The notes beneath the pieces are model-generated. The model did no database searches and was not told the origin of the DNA. It worked only from the letters and a program-made list of their open reading frames with translations. This document shows, in pieces, positions 29,608-40,100 of a DNA stretch of 64,000 nucleotides. Both the position numbers and the translations under genes were made by a program. Numbering within the stretch: the first letter of the stretch is position 1; each line of letters starts with the position of its first letter. This DNA comes from Ramlibacter albus (GTDB taxonomy: Bacteria; Pseudomonadota; Gammaproteobacteria; Burkholderiales; Burkholderiaceae_C): assembly GCF_014297445.1 (NCBI RefSeq), contig NZ_JACORU010000001.1, forward strand, positions 310,001 through 374,000, in the 5' to 3' direction.

Positions 29608-30762
29608 TTACTTCGCGCGCTGCGCCAGCACTTCGGCCGGCTGCACGAGCTGCCCGGTCTTGTTCGACCAGTTGTTCTTGGTGTAGCTGATCACCGCCGC
29701 GAGGTCGGTGTCGGAAAGCTGCTTCCACGACGGCATCGCGCCGCGGCCCTGCAGCACCACCTGGATCTCGGCGGCCTTGTTCGCGTCGAGCACGACCGGC
29801 GAGCCGTCCAGCGGCTTGATCGGGCCCGCGCCCTTGCCGTTGGGCTGGTGGCAGGCCGCGCAGTTGGCGGCATACACCTTCTCGCCGCGGGCCGTGATGT
29901 CGGCCAGCGTCCACACCTTGGCGGGGTCGTCCTGCTTGGCGGCCATCAGCTTCTTCTGGTCGGCCACCCAGGCGGTGTACTGCTCCGCGCTCACCACCTT
30001 CACGTGGATGGGCATGTAGGCGTGCTCCTTGCCGCACAGCTCGTAGCACTGGCCGTAGAAGTCGCCGGTCTTCTCGCTGCGGAACCACGTGTCGCGCACG
30101 AAGCCGGGGATGGCGTCCTGCTTGACGCCGAAGGCCGGGATGCCCCAGGCGTGGATCACGTCGTTGGCGGTGGTGACGATGCGCACCTTCTTGTTCACCG
30201 GCACGACCAGCGGGTTGTCGACCTTGAGCAGGAAGTTGTCCGGGGCGTTCTTCGCGCCGTCGTTGGAGATCTCGCGGTGCGTGGGGTCCAGCGTGGACAG
30301 GAAGCTCACGCCCTGGCCTTCGCCGTTGATGTAGTCGTAGCCCCACTTCCACTGGTAGCCGGTGGCCTTGATGGTCAGGTCGGCGTTGCTCGTGTCCTTG
30401 GAGGCGACCAGCACCTTGGTGGCGGGCAGCGCCATGCCGATCACGATGAGGAAGGGGATGATGGTCCAGACGATTTCGACCGTGACCGACTCGTGGAAGT
30501 TGGCGGGCTTGTGGCCGACCGACTTGCGGTGCTTCCAGATGGAATAGAACATCACCGAGAACACGGCGATGAAGATCACGAGGCAGGTGATCAGCATGAA
30601 CCAGTGCAGCCAGGCGATTTCCACGCCGATGCGCGTGGCCGCGTTGTGCAGGTTCAGCTGGCGCACCGCCGGGCCGCCCGGCAGGTCCTGCACCGCGTGC
30701 GCGGCGCCCGCGAAAGCGCCGAGTGCCGCGAGGGCCGCCGCCTGGATGGAATGACTTTTCAT
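29608..30762 (-). CDS. coxB: Cytochrome c oxidase subunit II with fused cytochrome c domain
   Basis: 384 aa. Signal peptide, two membrane helices, a CuA cupredoxin domain (IHAWGIPAFGVKQDAIPG, GQCYELCGKEHAYMPI), then a C-terminal cytochrome c domain with CAACHQPNGKG. This is a caa3-type subunit II that can accept electrons through its own heme. The ATG at 30762 (MKSHSIQ) is preferred; five codons further upstream is another ATG. It is the first gene of the coxBA-cox11-coxC run. Confidence 0.97.
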   Translation of the reverse strand: MKSHSIQAAALAALGAFAGAAHAVQDLPGGPAVRQLNLHNAATRIGVEIAWLHWFMLITCLVIFIAVFSVMFYSIWKHRKSVGHKPANFHESVTVEIVWTIIPFLIVIGMALPATKVLVASKDTSNADLTIKATGYQWKWGYDYINGEGQGVSFLSTLDPTHREISNDGAKNAPDNFLLKVDNPLVVPVNKKVRIVTTANDVIHAWGIPAFGVKQDAIPGFVRDTWFRSEKTGDFYGQCYELCGKEHAYMPIHVKVVSAEQYTAWVADQKKLMAAKQDDPAKVWTLADITARGEKVYAANCAACHQPNGKGAGPIKPLDGSPVVLDANKAAEIQVVLQGRGAMPSWKQLSDTDLAAVISYTKNNWSNKTGQLVQPAEVLAQRAK

Positions 30763-30813
30763 CGTTCTTAGCCTCAAGCTCTCAATTCAAACTGTCCTGC
30801 CGGCCCTTGCGCG

Positions 30814-31290
30814 TCATGCCTCGCGCAAGGCCCTGCGAATCTCCTGCGCCAGCGCCGGGCGCAGCTCCGGGCGGAGGAACCGCCCCACGGCCACGCGCCG
30901 GCCCTGCCCCGACACCTCGATCAGGGAGCGGTCGTCCACGCTGGGCTCGACGCGAACCCAGTCGCGGTTGAATTCCGCGCGTTCCAGCCGCCCGGCGTTC
31001 TCCAGCTCCACCACCAGCCTGCGGCCCTGCAGCAGGATGTGCTCGCCGTCCGCCGCGTGGCGCGCGTACACGAGGAACGCGAGGCCCACGGCGGCCAGTT
31101 CGAGCCAGGCGAAGGGGAGGATCAACACCGCGCCCTGGAACCAGAAAAAGGTCCCGATCGCGAGCGACACGACGCACAGCGAGGCGTACAGCCAACCCAG
31201 CTGGGCCGGCGTCACCGAGCAGTTGCGCTTCAGGAACCAGTGGATGGCCTGGCCCTGGACAGTGGCGAAACGAAAGACGATGTTCGACAC
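30814..31290 (-). CDS. DUF2244 membrane protein
   Basis: 158 aa with two adjacent membrane helices (about 32-75) and a C-terminal beta domain (VRVEPSVDDRSLIEVSGQG, VAVGRFLRPELRPALAQEIR). The family is common beside cox genes in proteobacteria; function unknown. The start MSNIVFRFATVQGQAIHWFL follows a clear intergenic gap. It lies 51 bp upstream of coxB on the same strand. Confidence 0.87.
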   Translation of the reverse strand: MSNIVFRFATVQGQAIHWFLKRNCSVTPAQLGWLYASLCVVSLAIGTFFWFQGAVLILPFAWLELAAVGLAFLVYARHAADGEHILLQGRRLVVELENAGRLERAEFNRDWVRVEPSVDDRSLIEVSGQGRRVAVGRFLRPELRPALAQEIRRALREA

Positions 31291-31372
31291 GAGCCGTCGC
31301 TCACAAAATCAACCGCGCATTGTAGCGCGGGTTCCCCCTGCCACTTTCCGGGGCGCGGGGTCTTGACCCATG

Positions 31373-32254
31373 TCAGGCTTGCGGCGGCCGCTGCAGCATG
31401 CGGCGCATGTCGTCCACCGAAAACGTGCTCTTTTCGCCCACCTTCACGCGCGGCTGCGGCTTGAGCGCGTGGCCGTAGATGACCTCGAAGGTGAGTGCCA
31501 GCCTCCCTTCGGCACCGCGCAGGTCGCGGCCGAGCGCCTCCTCGAGCGTGCGCCGCCATGCGCGGCCGCGCAGTGCGGGAAAGCGTTGCGGGTGCAGGTT
31601 GGCGCCGAGCTCGCGCAGTTCGGCGACGAGGCGCGCGGGCGTTTCGAACGTCAGCGTGATGCGCTCCATGTCCATCACCGGTTCGGCAAAGCCCGTGTGC
31701 ACGAGCATGTCGCCCCAGTCGTGCATGTCGGTGAACTCGTGCGAGGGCGGCGGCCAGCCGAGCGCGGCGTAGAGCGCGCGCAGTTCGCGCAGCGTGTCGG
31801 GGCCGAGGCAGGAGAACATCAGGAAGCCGTCGGCTTCCAGCGCGCGGTGCCAGCGCGCGAGGAGCTGCTGCGGGTCGGCGCTCGTGTGCAGCCGCATGTT
31901 GGACCACAGCATCTGGGCGGCGCCGTCGGGTGCGTCGCCGAAAGTGGTGACGTCCCCGCGCAACCGTTGCCAGAGCGAAGGGGCGAGTGCGGCCCGCGCG
32001 GCCGCTTCGTGGTGCGGCTCGACCACGAGGCAGCGCGACCTGGCGTAGCGCTGCGCGACGCGCGCATGGGCGGCGAGGCCGCCGCGCACGGGCTCCCAGT
32101 CGACCCATGACGCCGGCTCGCGGCGGATCCACTCCAGCCGCTCTTCCATGCGGCGGCCCACTTCCTCGTGCAGCCACGGCGAGTGCGCGGGGGCGCGGCG
32201 CTGCCAGCGGTCGGCGGCGACGGGGTCGATGGTGGGTGGACGATCTTCGGCCAT
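31373..32254 (-). CDS. BioC-like SAM-dependent methyltransferase
   Basis: 293 aa. The C-terminal half resembles BioC/malonyl-ACP methyltransferase relatives (GFLMFSCLGPDTLRELRALY, HEFTDMHDWGDMLVHTGF, VMDMERITLTFETPARLVAE). However the N-terminal SAM-binding GxGxG loop is not seen: the corresponding region (about 55-110) is Arg/Ala-rich. It may be a divergent or weakened methyltransferase. It is divergent from comF with 32 bp between starts. Confidence 0.75.
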   Translation of the reverse strand: MAEDRPPTIDPVAADRWQRRAPAHSPWLHEEVGRRMEERLEWIRREPASWVDWEPVRGGLAAHARVAQRYARSRCLVVEPHHEAAARAALAPSLWQRLRGDVTTFGDAPDGAAQMLWSNMRLHTSADPQQLLARWHRALEADGFLMFSCLGPDTLRELRALYAALGWPPPSHEFTDMHDWGDMLVHTGFAEPVMDMERITLTFETPARLVAELRELGANLHPQRFPALRGRAWRRTLEEALGRDLRGAEGRLALTFEVIYGHALKPQPRVKVGEKSTFSVDDMRRMLQRPPQA

Positions 32255-32286
32255 TTATGAAGGGGCGCGACGAGTATATTGACCCG

Positions 32287-32991
32287 ATGCTCGGCACCTG
32301 GCTCTCCCGACTCGCACCGCTGGTGCCCAGCCGCTGCGCGGCGTGTGGGGCGTGGCCGGCCGAGCCGGTGTGCGATGCGTGCGTGCAGCGCTTTGCTGCG
32401 CCGCGGCCGCGGTGCCGCAGCTGTGCGCTGGCGGTGCCCGATGGCGTCGCGGTGTGCGGCGCGTGCCTGCGCGAGCCGCCGCCCCTCGAGCGATGCCACG
32501 CCGCCGTGTCCTATGGCTTTCCCTGGTCGCGTCTGCTCCTGCGCTTCAAGTTCGGCGACGAGCCCGGCTGGGCACGCACGCTGGCCGCTTTGATGCTCGA
32601 TGCACCCGGCGTCGCGGCCAGCGTCGCGCAGGCGGACCTCGTGCTGCCGATGCCCTTGTCGCGCGAGCGGCTTGCGCTGCGCGGCTTCAACCAGTCGCAC
32701 GAGCTGGCGCGGGCGCTTGCACCCGAGAAGGCCGACGCGGGCCTGCTGCTGCGCCTGCGCGACACCGCGCCGCAAACCGCGCTCAGCCGCCGCGAACGCC
32801 AGGCCAACGTGCGCGGCGCATTCGGTGTCGAGCCGCTGCGCGCAGCCGACGTGCGCGAGCGCGCGATCCTGCTCGTCGACGACGTGATGACCAGCGGCGC
32901 TTCCCTGTTCTCGGCCGCGCAGGCGCTGCGTGCCGCCGGCGCCGCCTCGGTCGGCGCCGCCGTCGTCGCGCGCACCGACGAGCCCGAATGA
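32287..32991 (+). CDS. ComF-family phosphoribosyltransferase-like protein
   Basis: 234 aa. The N-terminal double zinc ribbon has four Cys pairs (CAACGAWPAEPVCDACV, CRSCALAV, CGACLREPP). The C-terminal type I PRTase fold has the loop AILLVDDVMTSGAS. ComF proteins aid DNA uptake in competent bacteria; the biochemical role is unclear in others. The ATG at 32287 (MLGTWLSRLAPLVPSRC) is preferred over 32257. Confidence 0.9.
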   Translation: MLGTWLSRLAPLVPSRCAACGAWPAEPVCDACVQRFAAPRPRCRSCALAVPDGVAVCGACLREPPPLERCHAAVSYGFPWSRLLLRFKFGDEPGWARTLAALMLDAPGVAASVAQADLVLPMPLSRERLALRGFNQSHELARALAPEKADAGLLLRLRDTAPQTALSRRERQANVRGAFGVEPLRAADVRERAILLVDDVMTSGASLFSAAQALRAAGAASVGAAVVARTDEPE

Positions 32992-33001
32992 TCCCCGCCT
33001 G

Positions 33002-33466
33002 ATGTTCAACATCGTCCTCGTCCACCCCGAAATCCCGCCCAACACCGGCAACGTGATCCGCCTAGCGGCCAACACCGCCTGCGCGCTGCACCTGGTCGAG
33101 CCGCTCGGCTTCTCGATGGACGACAAGCACATGAAGCGCGCCGGGCTGGACTACCACGAGTACGCCGACGTTCGGCGTCACGCATCGTGGCCGGCGTTCC
33201 TGGCCAACGAGCAGCCGAAGCGCGATCGCATGTTCGCGCTCACGACGCGCGGCACGCGGTTCGTGCATGACGTCGAATTCGCGCGTGGCGACTGGCTCGT
33301 GTTCGGCTCGGAGACGAGTGGGCTGCCCGAGGAAATCCGCGCCGACTTCGCCGAAGCGCAGCGCCTGAAGCTGCCGATGCGCCCCGGCCAGCGCAGCCTC
33401 AACCTCTCCAACGCCGTCGCGGTGACGGTGTTCGAGGCCTGGCGGCAGAACGGCTTCGCGGCCTAG
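33002..33466 (+). CDS. trmL: tRNA (cytidine(34)-2'-O)-methyltransferase
   Basis: SPOUT-class enzyme methylating the wobble ribose of two tRNA-Leu species. 154 aa. Family start MFNIVLVHPEIPPNTGNVIR, middle FSMDDKHMKRAGLDYHEY, and knot-forming C-terminus FGSETSGLP and LPMRPGQRSLNLSNAVAV. It lies 10 bp after comF and overlaps the MaoC gene stop tail-to-tail by 4 bp. Confidence 0.95.
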   Translation: MFNIVLVHPEIPPNTGNVIRLAANTACALHLVEPLGFSMDDKHMKRAGLDYHEYADVRRHASWPAFLANEQPKRDRMFALTTRGTRFVHDVEFARGDWLVFGSETSGLPEEIRADFAEAQRLKLPMRPGQRSLNLSNAVAVTVFEAWRQNGFAA

Positions 33467-33918
33467 GGATAGCGGCGCGACAGCGTCTCGGCCACGCAGA
33501 CCGGCTTGTCGCTGCCCTCGCGCTCGATCAAGACGTTCCACGCCATCTGCATGCCGCCGTTCTCGATGGGTTCGCAGCTGGCGAGCTTCATGCGCGCGCG
33601 CAGCCGGCTGCCCACGGGCACGGGCGCCGTGAACCGCACCTTGTTCAGGCCGTAGTTCACGCCCATGCGGGTGTTCTCGATGGTGAACGAGCTCTCGAAG
33701 AACTTCGGGATCAGCGACAGCGTGAGGAAGCCGTGCGCGATGGGCGCGCCGAACGGCCCGGCCTTCGCGCGCTCCACGTCGACGTGGATCCACTGGTGGT
33801 CGCCGGTGGCTTCGGCGAACTTGTTCACCTGCTCCTGCGTGATCGTGAGCCAGTCGCTCACGGCGACTTCCTGGCCGACGAGGGGCGGCAGTGCATCAAG
33901 GGATGGGAGGACTTTCAT
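33463..33918 (-). CDS. MaoC-like hot-dog dehydratase
   Basis: 151 aa. Hydratase motif TGDHQWIHVDVERAKAGPFG with catalytic Asp and His, then APIAHGFLTLSLIPKF. Members hydrate enoyl-CoA thioesters; the R-specific enoyl-CoA hydratase type is closest by motif. No acyl-CoA operon is attached, so the substrate is open. It lies 4 bp downstream of the orphan parA gene's stop. Confidence 0.92.
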   Translation of the reverse strand: MKVLPSLDALPPLVGQEVAVSDWLTITQEQVNKFAEATGDHQWIHVDVERAKAGPFGAPIAHGFLTLSLIPKFFESSFTIENTRMGVNYGLNKVRFTAPVPVGSRLRARMKLASCEPIENGGMQMAWNVLIEREGSDKPVCVAETLSRRYP

Positions 33919-33922
33919 GCCC

Positions 33923-34540
33923 TCAAGTATCGAGCCAACGGCAAATCCCTTCCCACTGCTCCAGGTCGCGCTCCACGCGGCCCGGCGACACGTCGAACAG
34001 CGTGAGCCCGCGCGCCGCGAGGTGGATGTAGTTCTGCGTCGGCCGCAGGTAGCCCAGCACGGGCAGCCCGAGGCTCTTGGTGAACTCCTGCAGGTGGTCG
34101 GCCGCGATGGTGCGCGGGTCGACGCGCATGCCGATGATGCCCACCTGCACGTGCGAGGACTTGCCCTGCTGCGCCAGCTCGTCCAGGAAGTGCCGCGTGG
34201 CGAAGATGTCGAAGATGCTCGGCTGCAGGGGCACCACCACCTTGTCGGCGATCTTCAGGGCCTCCTTGAACAGCTTGCCGTGCATGCCGGCCGGCGTGTC
34301 CAGCACCACGTGGGTCGTGCCCTTGGGCGGCCGGGCCATCTCCTTCTCGCCCACGTCCCAGCTGGAAATGGCGCGTGCCTGCGGCGGGCGCAGGCCGAGC
34401 CACAGGCGCGAGGACTGCTGGCGGTCCACGTCGCCCAGCATCACCTTGTGCCCCTTCGACGCGAAGTACCCGGCGATGTTGGTGGCCAGGGTGGACTTCC
34501 CGACACCGCCTTTCGGATTGGCAACGACCACGACTGGCAT
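33923..34540 (-). CDS. Orphan ParA-family ATPase
   Basis: 205 aa. Deviant Walker A NPKGGVGKSTLATNIAG at the N-terminus, then LGDVDRQQSSRLWLGLR and HVVLDTPAG. No parB or centromere-like repeats nearby, and it is not beside dnaA/gidB, so it is probably not the chromosomal ParA; such orphans position other cargo. The start is one of two adjacent ATGs (34540 or 34543). Confidence 0.88.
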   Translation of the reverse strand: MPVVVVANPKGGVGKSTLATNIAGYFASKGHKVMLGDVDRQQSSRLWLGLRPPQARAISSWDVGEKEMARPPKGTTHVVLDTPAGMHGKLFKEALKIADKVVVPLQPSIFDIFATRHFLDELAQQGKSSHVQVGIIGMRVDPRTIAADHLQEFTKSLGLPVLGYLRPTQNYIHLAARGLTLFDVSPGRVERDLEQWEGICRWLDT

Positions 34541-34589
34541 CATTCGGCTCCATCTGCGCCTTGCGCGCTGCTTTGCTATGTTACCGGCC

Positions 34590-35219
34590 ATGGATGAGTC
34601 CGCAACCGAGCCGGTGCGCGCCCGGGCCTACGTGCTGGCCGCGCACCCCCACTGGCGGGAGTCGCGGGTGAACCGCCGCCTCCTGGAGGCCGCCCGGGCC
34701 GCGCCGGGGGTGGTGGTGCGCGACCTCTATGGCAGCTACCCCGATTTCGACATCGACGTGGCCGCCGAACAGCGCGCCGTGGAGGCGGCGCCGCTCATCG
34801 TGCTGCAGCACCCGATCCAGTGGTACTCCATGCCGCCGCTGATGAAACTGTGGCTGGACGAAGTGCTCACCTACGGCTGGGCGTACGGCCACGGCCCGAC
34901 CGCCCTGCAGGGCAAGGACGTGTGGCTCGTGGCGACGACCGGCGGCTCCGAGGGCTCGTACCACCCGCAGGGCTACAACCGCTACTTCTTCGACGCATTC
35001 CTGCCGCCCTACGAGCAGACAGCAGCCCTGTGCGGCATGCGCTTCCTGCCGCCTCTGGTGCTGCACGGTGCGCACCGGGCCAGCGAGGCCGCGATCGCCG
35101 AGCACGTGCAGGTCTATGCCGAGCGCCTGCGCTCCTACCCGGACTGGCCGGAGATGGACGAGCTGGAGCCGTGCCCTGCGTGCGTGGTCCCGCCCCTGGA
35201 CCGGCCCCTGCCGACCTGA
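34590..35219 (+). CDS. KefF-like NAD(P)H oxidoreductase
   Basis: 209-aa flavodoxin-fold quinone reductase of the KefF/KefG/MdaB type (LAAHPHWRESRVNRRLLEAA, LQHPIQWYSMPPLMKLWLDE, YGHGPTALQGKDVWLVATTGG). In enteric bacteria KefF is the ancillary activator of KefC and has reductase activity. Here it precedes the kefC-like gene by 2 bp, matching that role. The C-terminus has a CPAC motif not needed by the family. Confidence 0.92.
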   Translation: MDESATEPVRARAYVLAAHPHWRESRVNRRLLEAARAAPGVVVRDLYGSYPDFDIDVAAEQRAVEAAPLIVLQHPIQWYSMPPLMKLWLDEVLTYGWAYGHGPTALQGKDVWLVATTGGSEGSYHPQGYNRYFFDAFLPPYEQTAALCGMRFLPPLVLHGAHRASEAAIAEHVQVYAERLRSYPDWPEMDELEPCPACVVPPLDRPLPT

Positions 35220-35221
35220 GC

Positions 35222-37081
35222 ATGGAACACGCACCCGCCTGGCTGACCAATTCGCTGATCTACCTCGGCGCCGCCGTGCTCGCGGTGCCGCTGTCGCGCG
35301 CACTCGGGCTCGGCTCGATCATCGGCTACCTCGCCGCGGGCATCGCCATCGGCCCGTGGGGCCTGAAACTGGTGAGCAACGTCGAGGACATCCTGCACTT
35401 CGCCGAATTCGGCGTGGTGCTGATGCTGTTCCTCGTGGGCCTGGAGCTGGAGCCGCGCCGCTTGTGGAGCCTGCGCCGGCCGATCTTCGGCTGGGGCACG
35501 GCGCAGGTCGTGGGCTGCGCGCTCGCGATCTTCCTCGCGGGCATCGCCTTCGGCGTGCCTTGGCGCATCGCGCTCGTGGCCGCGCTCGGGCTTGCACTGT
35601 CGTCCACGGCCATTGCGCTGCAGGTGATGGGCGAGCGCAACCTGCTGCCAACCTCCAGCGGGCAGGCGGGCTTTTCCATCCTGCTGTTCCAGGACGTCGC
35701 GGCCATCCCCATCCTCGCATTGCTGCCGCTGCTGGGCGGCACGGTCGACCACGGCAACGACGGCAACAACGCCGTGGAAGCGCTGCGCATCGTGGCGGTG
35801 ATCGGCGGCATCGTGCTGGGCGGCCGGCTGCTGCTGCGGCCCGTGCTGCGCTGGATCGCGCGCAGCAACACGCCGGAGATCTTCACGGCGGCTTCGCTGC
35901 TGCTCGTCGTCGCCATCGCCGCGCTGATGCAGTTCGTCGGCCTGTCGATGGCGCTGGGGGCCTTCCTCGCGGGCGTGCTGCTGGCCGAGAGCGAGTACCG
36001 GCGCGAGCTGGAAACCGACATCGAGCCCTTCAAGGGCCTGCTGCTGGGCCTGTTCTTCATCGCGGTGGGCATGAGCATCGACTTCGGCGTGCTCGCGCGC
36101 TCGCCGGGGCTGATGGCCGCGATCGTGCTGGGCTTTCTTGCCGCGAAGGCGGTGGTGATCTGGGCCATCTCGGTGGGCATGCGCATCCCGCTCGCGGAGC
36201 GGCCGGTCTTCACGCTGCTTCTGGCGCAGGGCGGCGAATTCGCGTTCGTCGTGTTCCAGGCGGCTGCCGGCAGCAAGGTGTTCTCGCCCGAGACCGCATC
36301 GCTGCTGATCGGCGCGGTGGCGGTGTCGATGCTGGTCTCGCCGCTGCTGCTGGTCGCGGTGGACCGCCTCGTGCTGCCGCGCTTCGCGAGCCGCGCCGGC
36401 GCCGGGATGGAGGAGCTGAGCGAGCCGCAGCGCGCGCCGGTGATCATCGCGGGCTTCGGCCGCTATGGGCAGATCATCGGCCGGCTGCTCACCGCCGAAG
36501 GCTTCGCCTCCACCGTGCTGGACCACGACGCGGACATGGTGGAGGCCGCGCGCACCTTCGGCTACAAGGTGCACTACGGCGACGCGACGCGCATGGACCT
36601 GCTGCGCACGGCGGGCGCCGAGTCGGCACGCATCCTCGTGGTCGCCGTCGACGACCGCGAGCAGTCGCTGCGCATCGTCGACCTCGCGCGTGAAAACTTC
36701 CCGCATCTCGAGCTGGTCGCGCGCGCCCGCGACGTGACGCACTGGAACGAGCTGCGCGACCGCGGCGTGATGCTGGTGGAGCGCGAGCTGTTCGAGTCCA
36801 GCCTCAGGAGCGGCCGTACCGTGCTGGAGGCGCTGGGCATCGAGCCCCACGACGCGCGCCGCCGCGCGATGCGCTTTCGCCGCCACAACCTCGAGCTGTT
36901 CGAGAAGATGTACCTGCACCACCGCGACCGCGCCCGCCTGATCGCCGTGGTCAAGGAGGGGCGCAAGCAGTTCGAGGAGCAGATGGCGCGCGAGCGCGCC
37001 GAGGCGGCCGACCGGCGCCAGCGCGGCGAACGGCAGGGCTGGGCCAGCGCGGAAACGGACCGCGACGCGGCCAATCCCTAA
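35222..37081 (+). CDS. KefB/KefC-type glutathione-gated K+/H+ antiporter
   Basis: 619 aa. About 12-13 membrane segments of the CPA2 exchanger ([37 protein letters not shown]), then an RCK/KTN domain starting [17 protein letters not shown] (about 406), and a long coiled, charged C-terminus. It protects against electrophiles by releasing potassium and acidifying the cytosol. The ATG at 35222 begins [20 protein letters not shown]. It is translationally close to its KefF-like partner. Confidence 0.93.
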   Translation: MEHAPAWLTNSLIYLGAAVLAVPLSRALGLGSIIGYLAAGIAIGPWGLKLVSNVEDILHFAEFGVVLMLFLVGLELEPRRLWSLRRPIFGWGTAQVVGCALAIFLAGIAFGVPWRIALVAALGLALSSTAIALQVMGERNLLPTSSGQAGFSILLFQDVAAIPILALLPLLGGTVDHGNDGNNAVEALRIVAVIGGIVLGGRLLLRPVLRWIARSNTPEIFTAASLLLVVAIAALMQFVGLSMALGAFLAGVLLAESEYRRELETDIEPFKGLLLGLFFIAVGMSIDFGVLARSPGLMAAIVLGFLAAKAVVIWAISVGMRIPLAERPVFTLLLAQGGEFAFVVFQAAAGSKVFSPETASLLIGAVAVSMLVSPLLLVAVDRLVLPRFASRAGAGMEELSEPQRAPVIIAGFGRYGQIIGRLLTAEGFASTVLDHDADMVEAARTFGYKVHYGDATRMDLLRTAGAESARILVVAVDDREQSLRIVDLARENFPHLELVARARDVTHWNELRDRGVMLVERELFESSLRSGRTVLEALGIEPHDARRRAMRFRRHNLELFEKMYLHHRDRARLIAVVKEGRKQFEEQMARERAEAADRRQRGERQGWASAETDRDAANP

Positions 37082-37137
37082 AGGCCCTAGGCAATTTGCT
37101 TAAGGCGCCCCGGGGCGCGGCCGCTTCAATCGGGTGC

Positions 37138-40100
37138 ATGGACCGTGCCCCCGAACCCGTCGCCAGCCTCGAGCGCGAGCTTGCGCTGGCGCGCGCAACC
37201 GCCCTGCAACTCACGCGCGAGCGCGAGCTGCTCGTCTCCACGCTCGATGCCGGCAACGACGGCATCCTGACGCTGCAGTACTCCGACGGCTCGATCTTCT
37301 ACAACATCCGCTTCATCGAGCTGTGGAACATCCCCGAGGACCACCTCGGGGACATCAGCGACAAGGCGCTGGTCGAGCACCAGCTCACGCAGGTGAAGGA
37401 CCCCGCTGCCTGGACGGCGCAGGTGCTGCGGCGCCGGGCCAACCCGGAAGCCGAGGACCTGTCGACGGTCGAGCTGAAGGACGGCCGCGTGCTGGAGCGC
37501 CGCGTCGTGCCGCAGCGCATGCACGGGCGCTGCGTCGGCAGCGTCATCATCTTCCGCGACATCACCGAGCGGCTGCGCCACGAGCAGAAGATGCTGTTCA
37601 ACCACCTCGTGCTGGAGAACGCCGGCCCGATGGTGTGGATCGAGCGCGGGTCGCTGAAGGTCACCTGGGCCAACCCCGCCGCGTGCGCGCACTTCGGGTA
37701 CCCGGTCGACGAGTTCGTGGGAATGACTGTCGCCGACTTCGACCCGTCGTTCGGCCCCGCGGACGTGAAGTGGCTGGACACCGCGCTCGCCGAGACGCGC
37801 GGGCAGGTGAAGTTCGAGTCGCGCCACCGCTGCAAGGACGGCCGCATGCGCGACGCACAGGTGACCACCTTCCTCACCGAGGCCAACGGTCAGTCGCTCT
37901 ACATCTGCGCGTTCAAGGACATCTCGCGCCAGAAGGCGGCCGAGCGCGACCAGAACCGGCAGCGCGCCACGCTGCAGTCGCTCATCGACTCGATCTCGGA
38001 CGCCGTCTACTACAAGGACACAGAGGGGCGCTACCTCGGCTGCAACGCCGCCTTCGCCGCGCTGGCGCGGGCGCCGCGCGACGCGATCATCGGCCGCACG
38101 GCGCGGGACTTCTTCCCGGCGGAGATGGCAAGCGCGGTGCGCTCGCGCGACGAACGGTGCCTGCGCGAGCGCCGCGAACATTCATCGGAGGGCCGTTTCG
38201 GGGGCGCGACCTGGGACACCGTGGTCGCGCCCCTCTGGGACGAGAACGGCGAGCTGCAGGGGACGCTCGGGGTGAGCCGCGACATCAGCGGGCGGGTGCG
38301 TGCCGAGGAGGAGGTGCGCCGCGCGAAGGAAGAGGCCGAGGCCGCGACGCGGATGAAGTCCGACTTCCTCGCCAACATGAGCCACGAGATCCGCACGCCG
38401 ATGAACGCCATCATCGGCCTGTCGCATCTCGTGCTCAAGACCGAGCTCACGCCGCGCCAGCGCGACTACATCCACAAGGTGCAGTCGTCCGGCCAGCACC
38501 TGCTGGGCCTGCTCAACGACATCCTCGACTTCTCGAAGGTGGAGGCCGGCAAGCTGGACCTGGAACGCGCCGGTTTCGAGCTGGAGAAGCTGCTGGAGAC
38601 AACGTGCGGCCTCGTGAGCGAGAAATGCCATGCGAAGGGGCTGGAGCTTGTCTTCGACGTCGCGCCGGACGTGCCCGGCACGCTGGTGGGCGACTCGCTG
38701 CGCCTCGGGCAGGTGCTGCTCAATTACGCGAACAACGCCGTGAAGTTCACCGAGAAGGGCGAGGTGCTCGTGTCGGTGCGCGCGAGCGAACGCACCGAGC
38801 GCGACGTGCTGCTGCACTTCCGCGTCAAGGACACGGGCATCGGCCTCACGCCGGAACAGGCGGCCCGGCTCTTCCAGAGCTTTTCGCAAGGCGACACGTC
38901 GACGACGCGCAAGTTCGGCGGCACGGGCCTCGGCCTGGCCATCTGCAAACGGCTGGCGGAGCTGATGGGCGGCGAAGTAGGCGTGGAAAGCGAATTCGGC
39001 AAGGGCAGCACCTTCTGGTTCACCGCGCGCGTGGGCATCGGCGAGCAGCGCCGCCGCGAGCTGGTGCCGCGGCCCGACCTGCGCGGGCGGCGCGCGCTCG
39101 TGGTCGACGACAACGAGCACGCCCGCGCCGTGATCGTGGAGATGCTGCAGGGGATGACGTTCACGACCGCGGAAGCCCGTGACGGCGCGAGCGCGCTCGA
39201 AGCCGTGCGTCGCGCGGCGGCGGACGGCCACCCGTACGACATCGTCTACCTCGACTGGCGCATGCCGGGCATGGACGGGACCGAGTGCGCGCGTCGCATC
39301 CGCGCGCTGGGCCTCGACGCGCCGCCGCTGATGCTGATGGTGACCGCCTTCGGCCGCGACGAGATCCTGAAGGAGGCGACTCAGGCCGGCATCGACAACG
39401 TGCTCGTCAAGCCCGTGAGCCCGTCGCAGCTGTTCGACACCACGATGGGTGTGTTGGGCGTACGCGGCGAGGCCCCGGTTGCCGCCCAGCCGTCCGCCGC
39501 CGATGCTCGCCTGGCCCCGGTGCGCGGCGCGCGCATCCTGCTCGTGGAAGACAACGACATCAACCAGCAGGTCGCGCGCGAGCTGCTGGAGGAAGCCGGC
39601 CTCGTCGTGGACGTTGCGGACAACGGCGCGATCGCCGTGCGCAAGGTCGACGAGGCGGAATATGACCTCGTGTTCATGGACATGCAGATGCCCGTGATGG
39701 ACGGCGTGTCGGCTACCGAAGCCATCCGCGTGAGCGGGCGCCACCAGCGCCTGCCGATCGTGGCGATGACCGCCAACGCGATGGCGCAGGACCGGCAGGC
39801 CTGCCTCGACGCGGGCATGAACGACTTCCTCGTCAAGCCGATCGACCCGCGGGACCTGGGGTCCATCCTGCTGCGCTGGATTCGTCCGCGCACGGCGGTC
39901 GTGCAGCCGGTGCCGTCCGCCGCCGCCGCACCCGCGGCGGACGGGCTGCCGGTCGTGCCGGGGCTCGACACGAAGACGGGCCTCGCCCGCATGGTGGGCA
40001 AGAAGCCGCTGTACCTGAAACTGCTCGCGCGTTATGCGCAGGGGCAGGCGGCTGCCACCACCGAGGTCCGCAACGCGTACGAGGGCGGCGATGCAGTGAC

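Noticed and set aside
27961-30771. Long plus-strand open frame opposite coxA and coxB
   Set aside because: Antisense of strongly conserved oxidase genes; His/Arg-rich, no motif.
33923-34540. ParA as part of a plasmid or chromosome partition locus
   Set aside because: No parB, no centromere-like repeats and no origin genes nearby.
37105-37118. 14-bp palindrome GCGCCCCGGGGCGC before the histidine kinase
   Set aside because: Pure GC palindromes of this size are expected by chance in such GC-rich DNA; no T run and no second copy.
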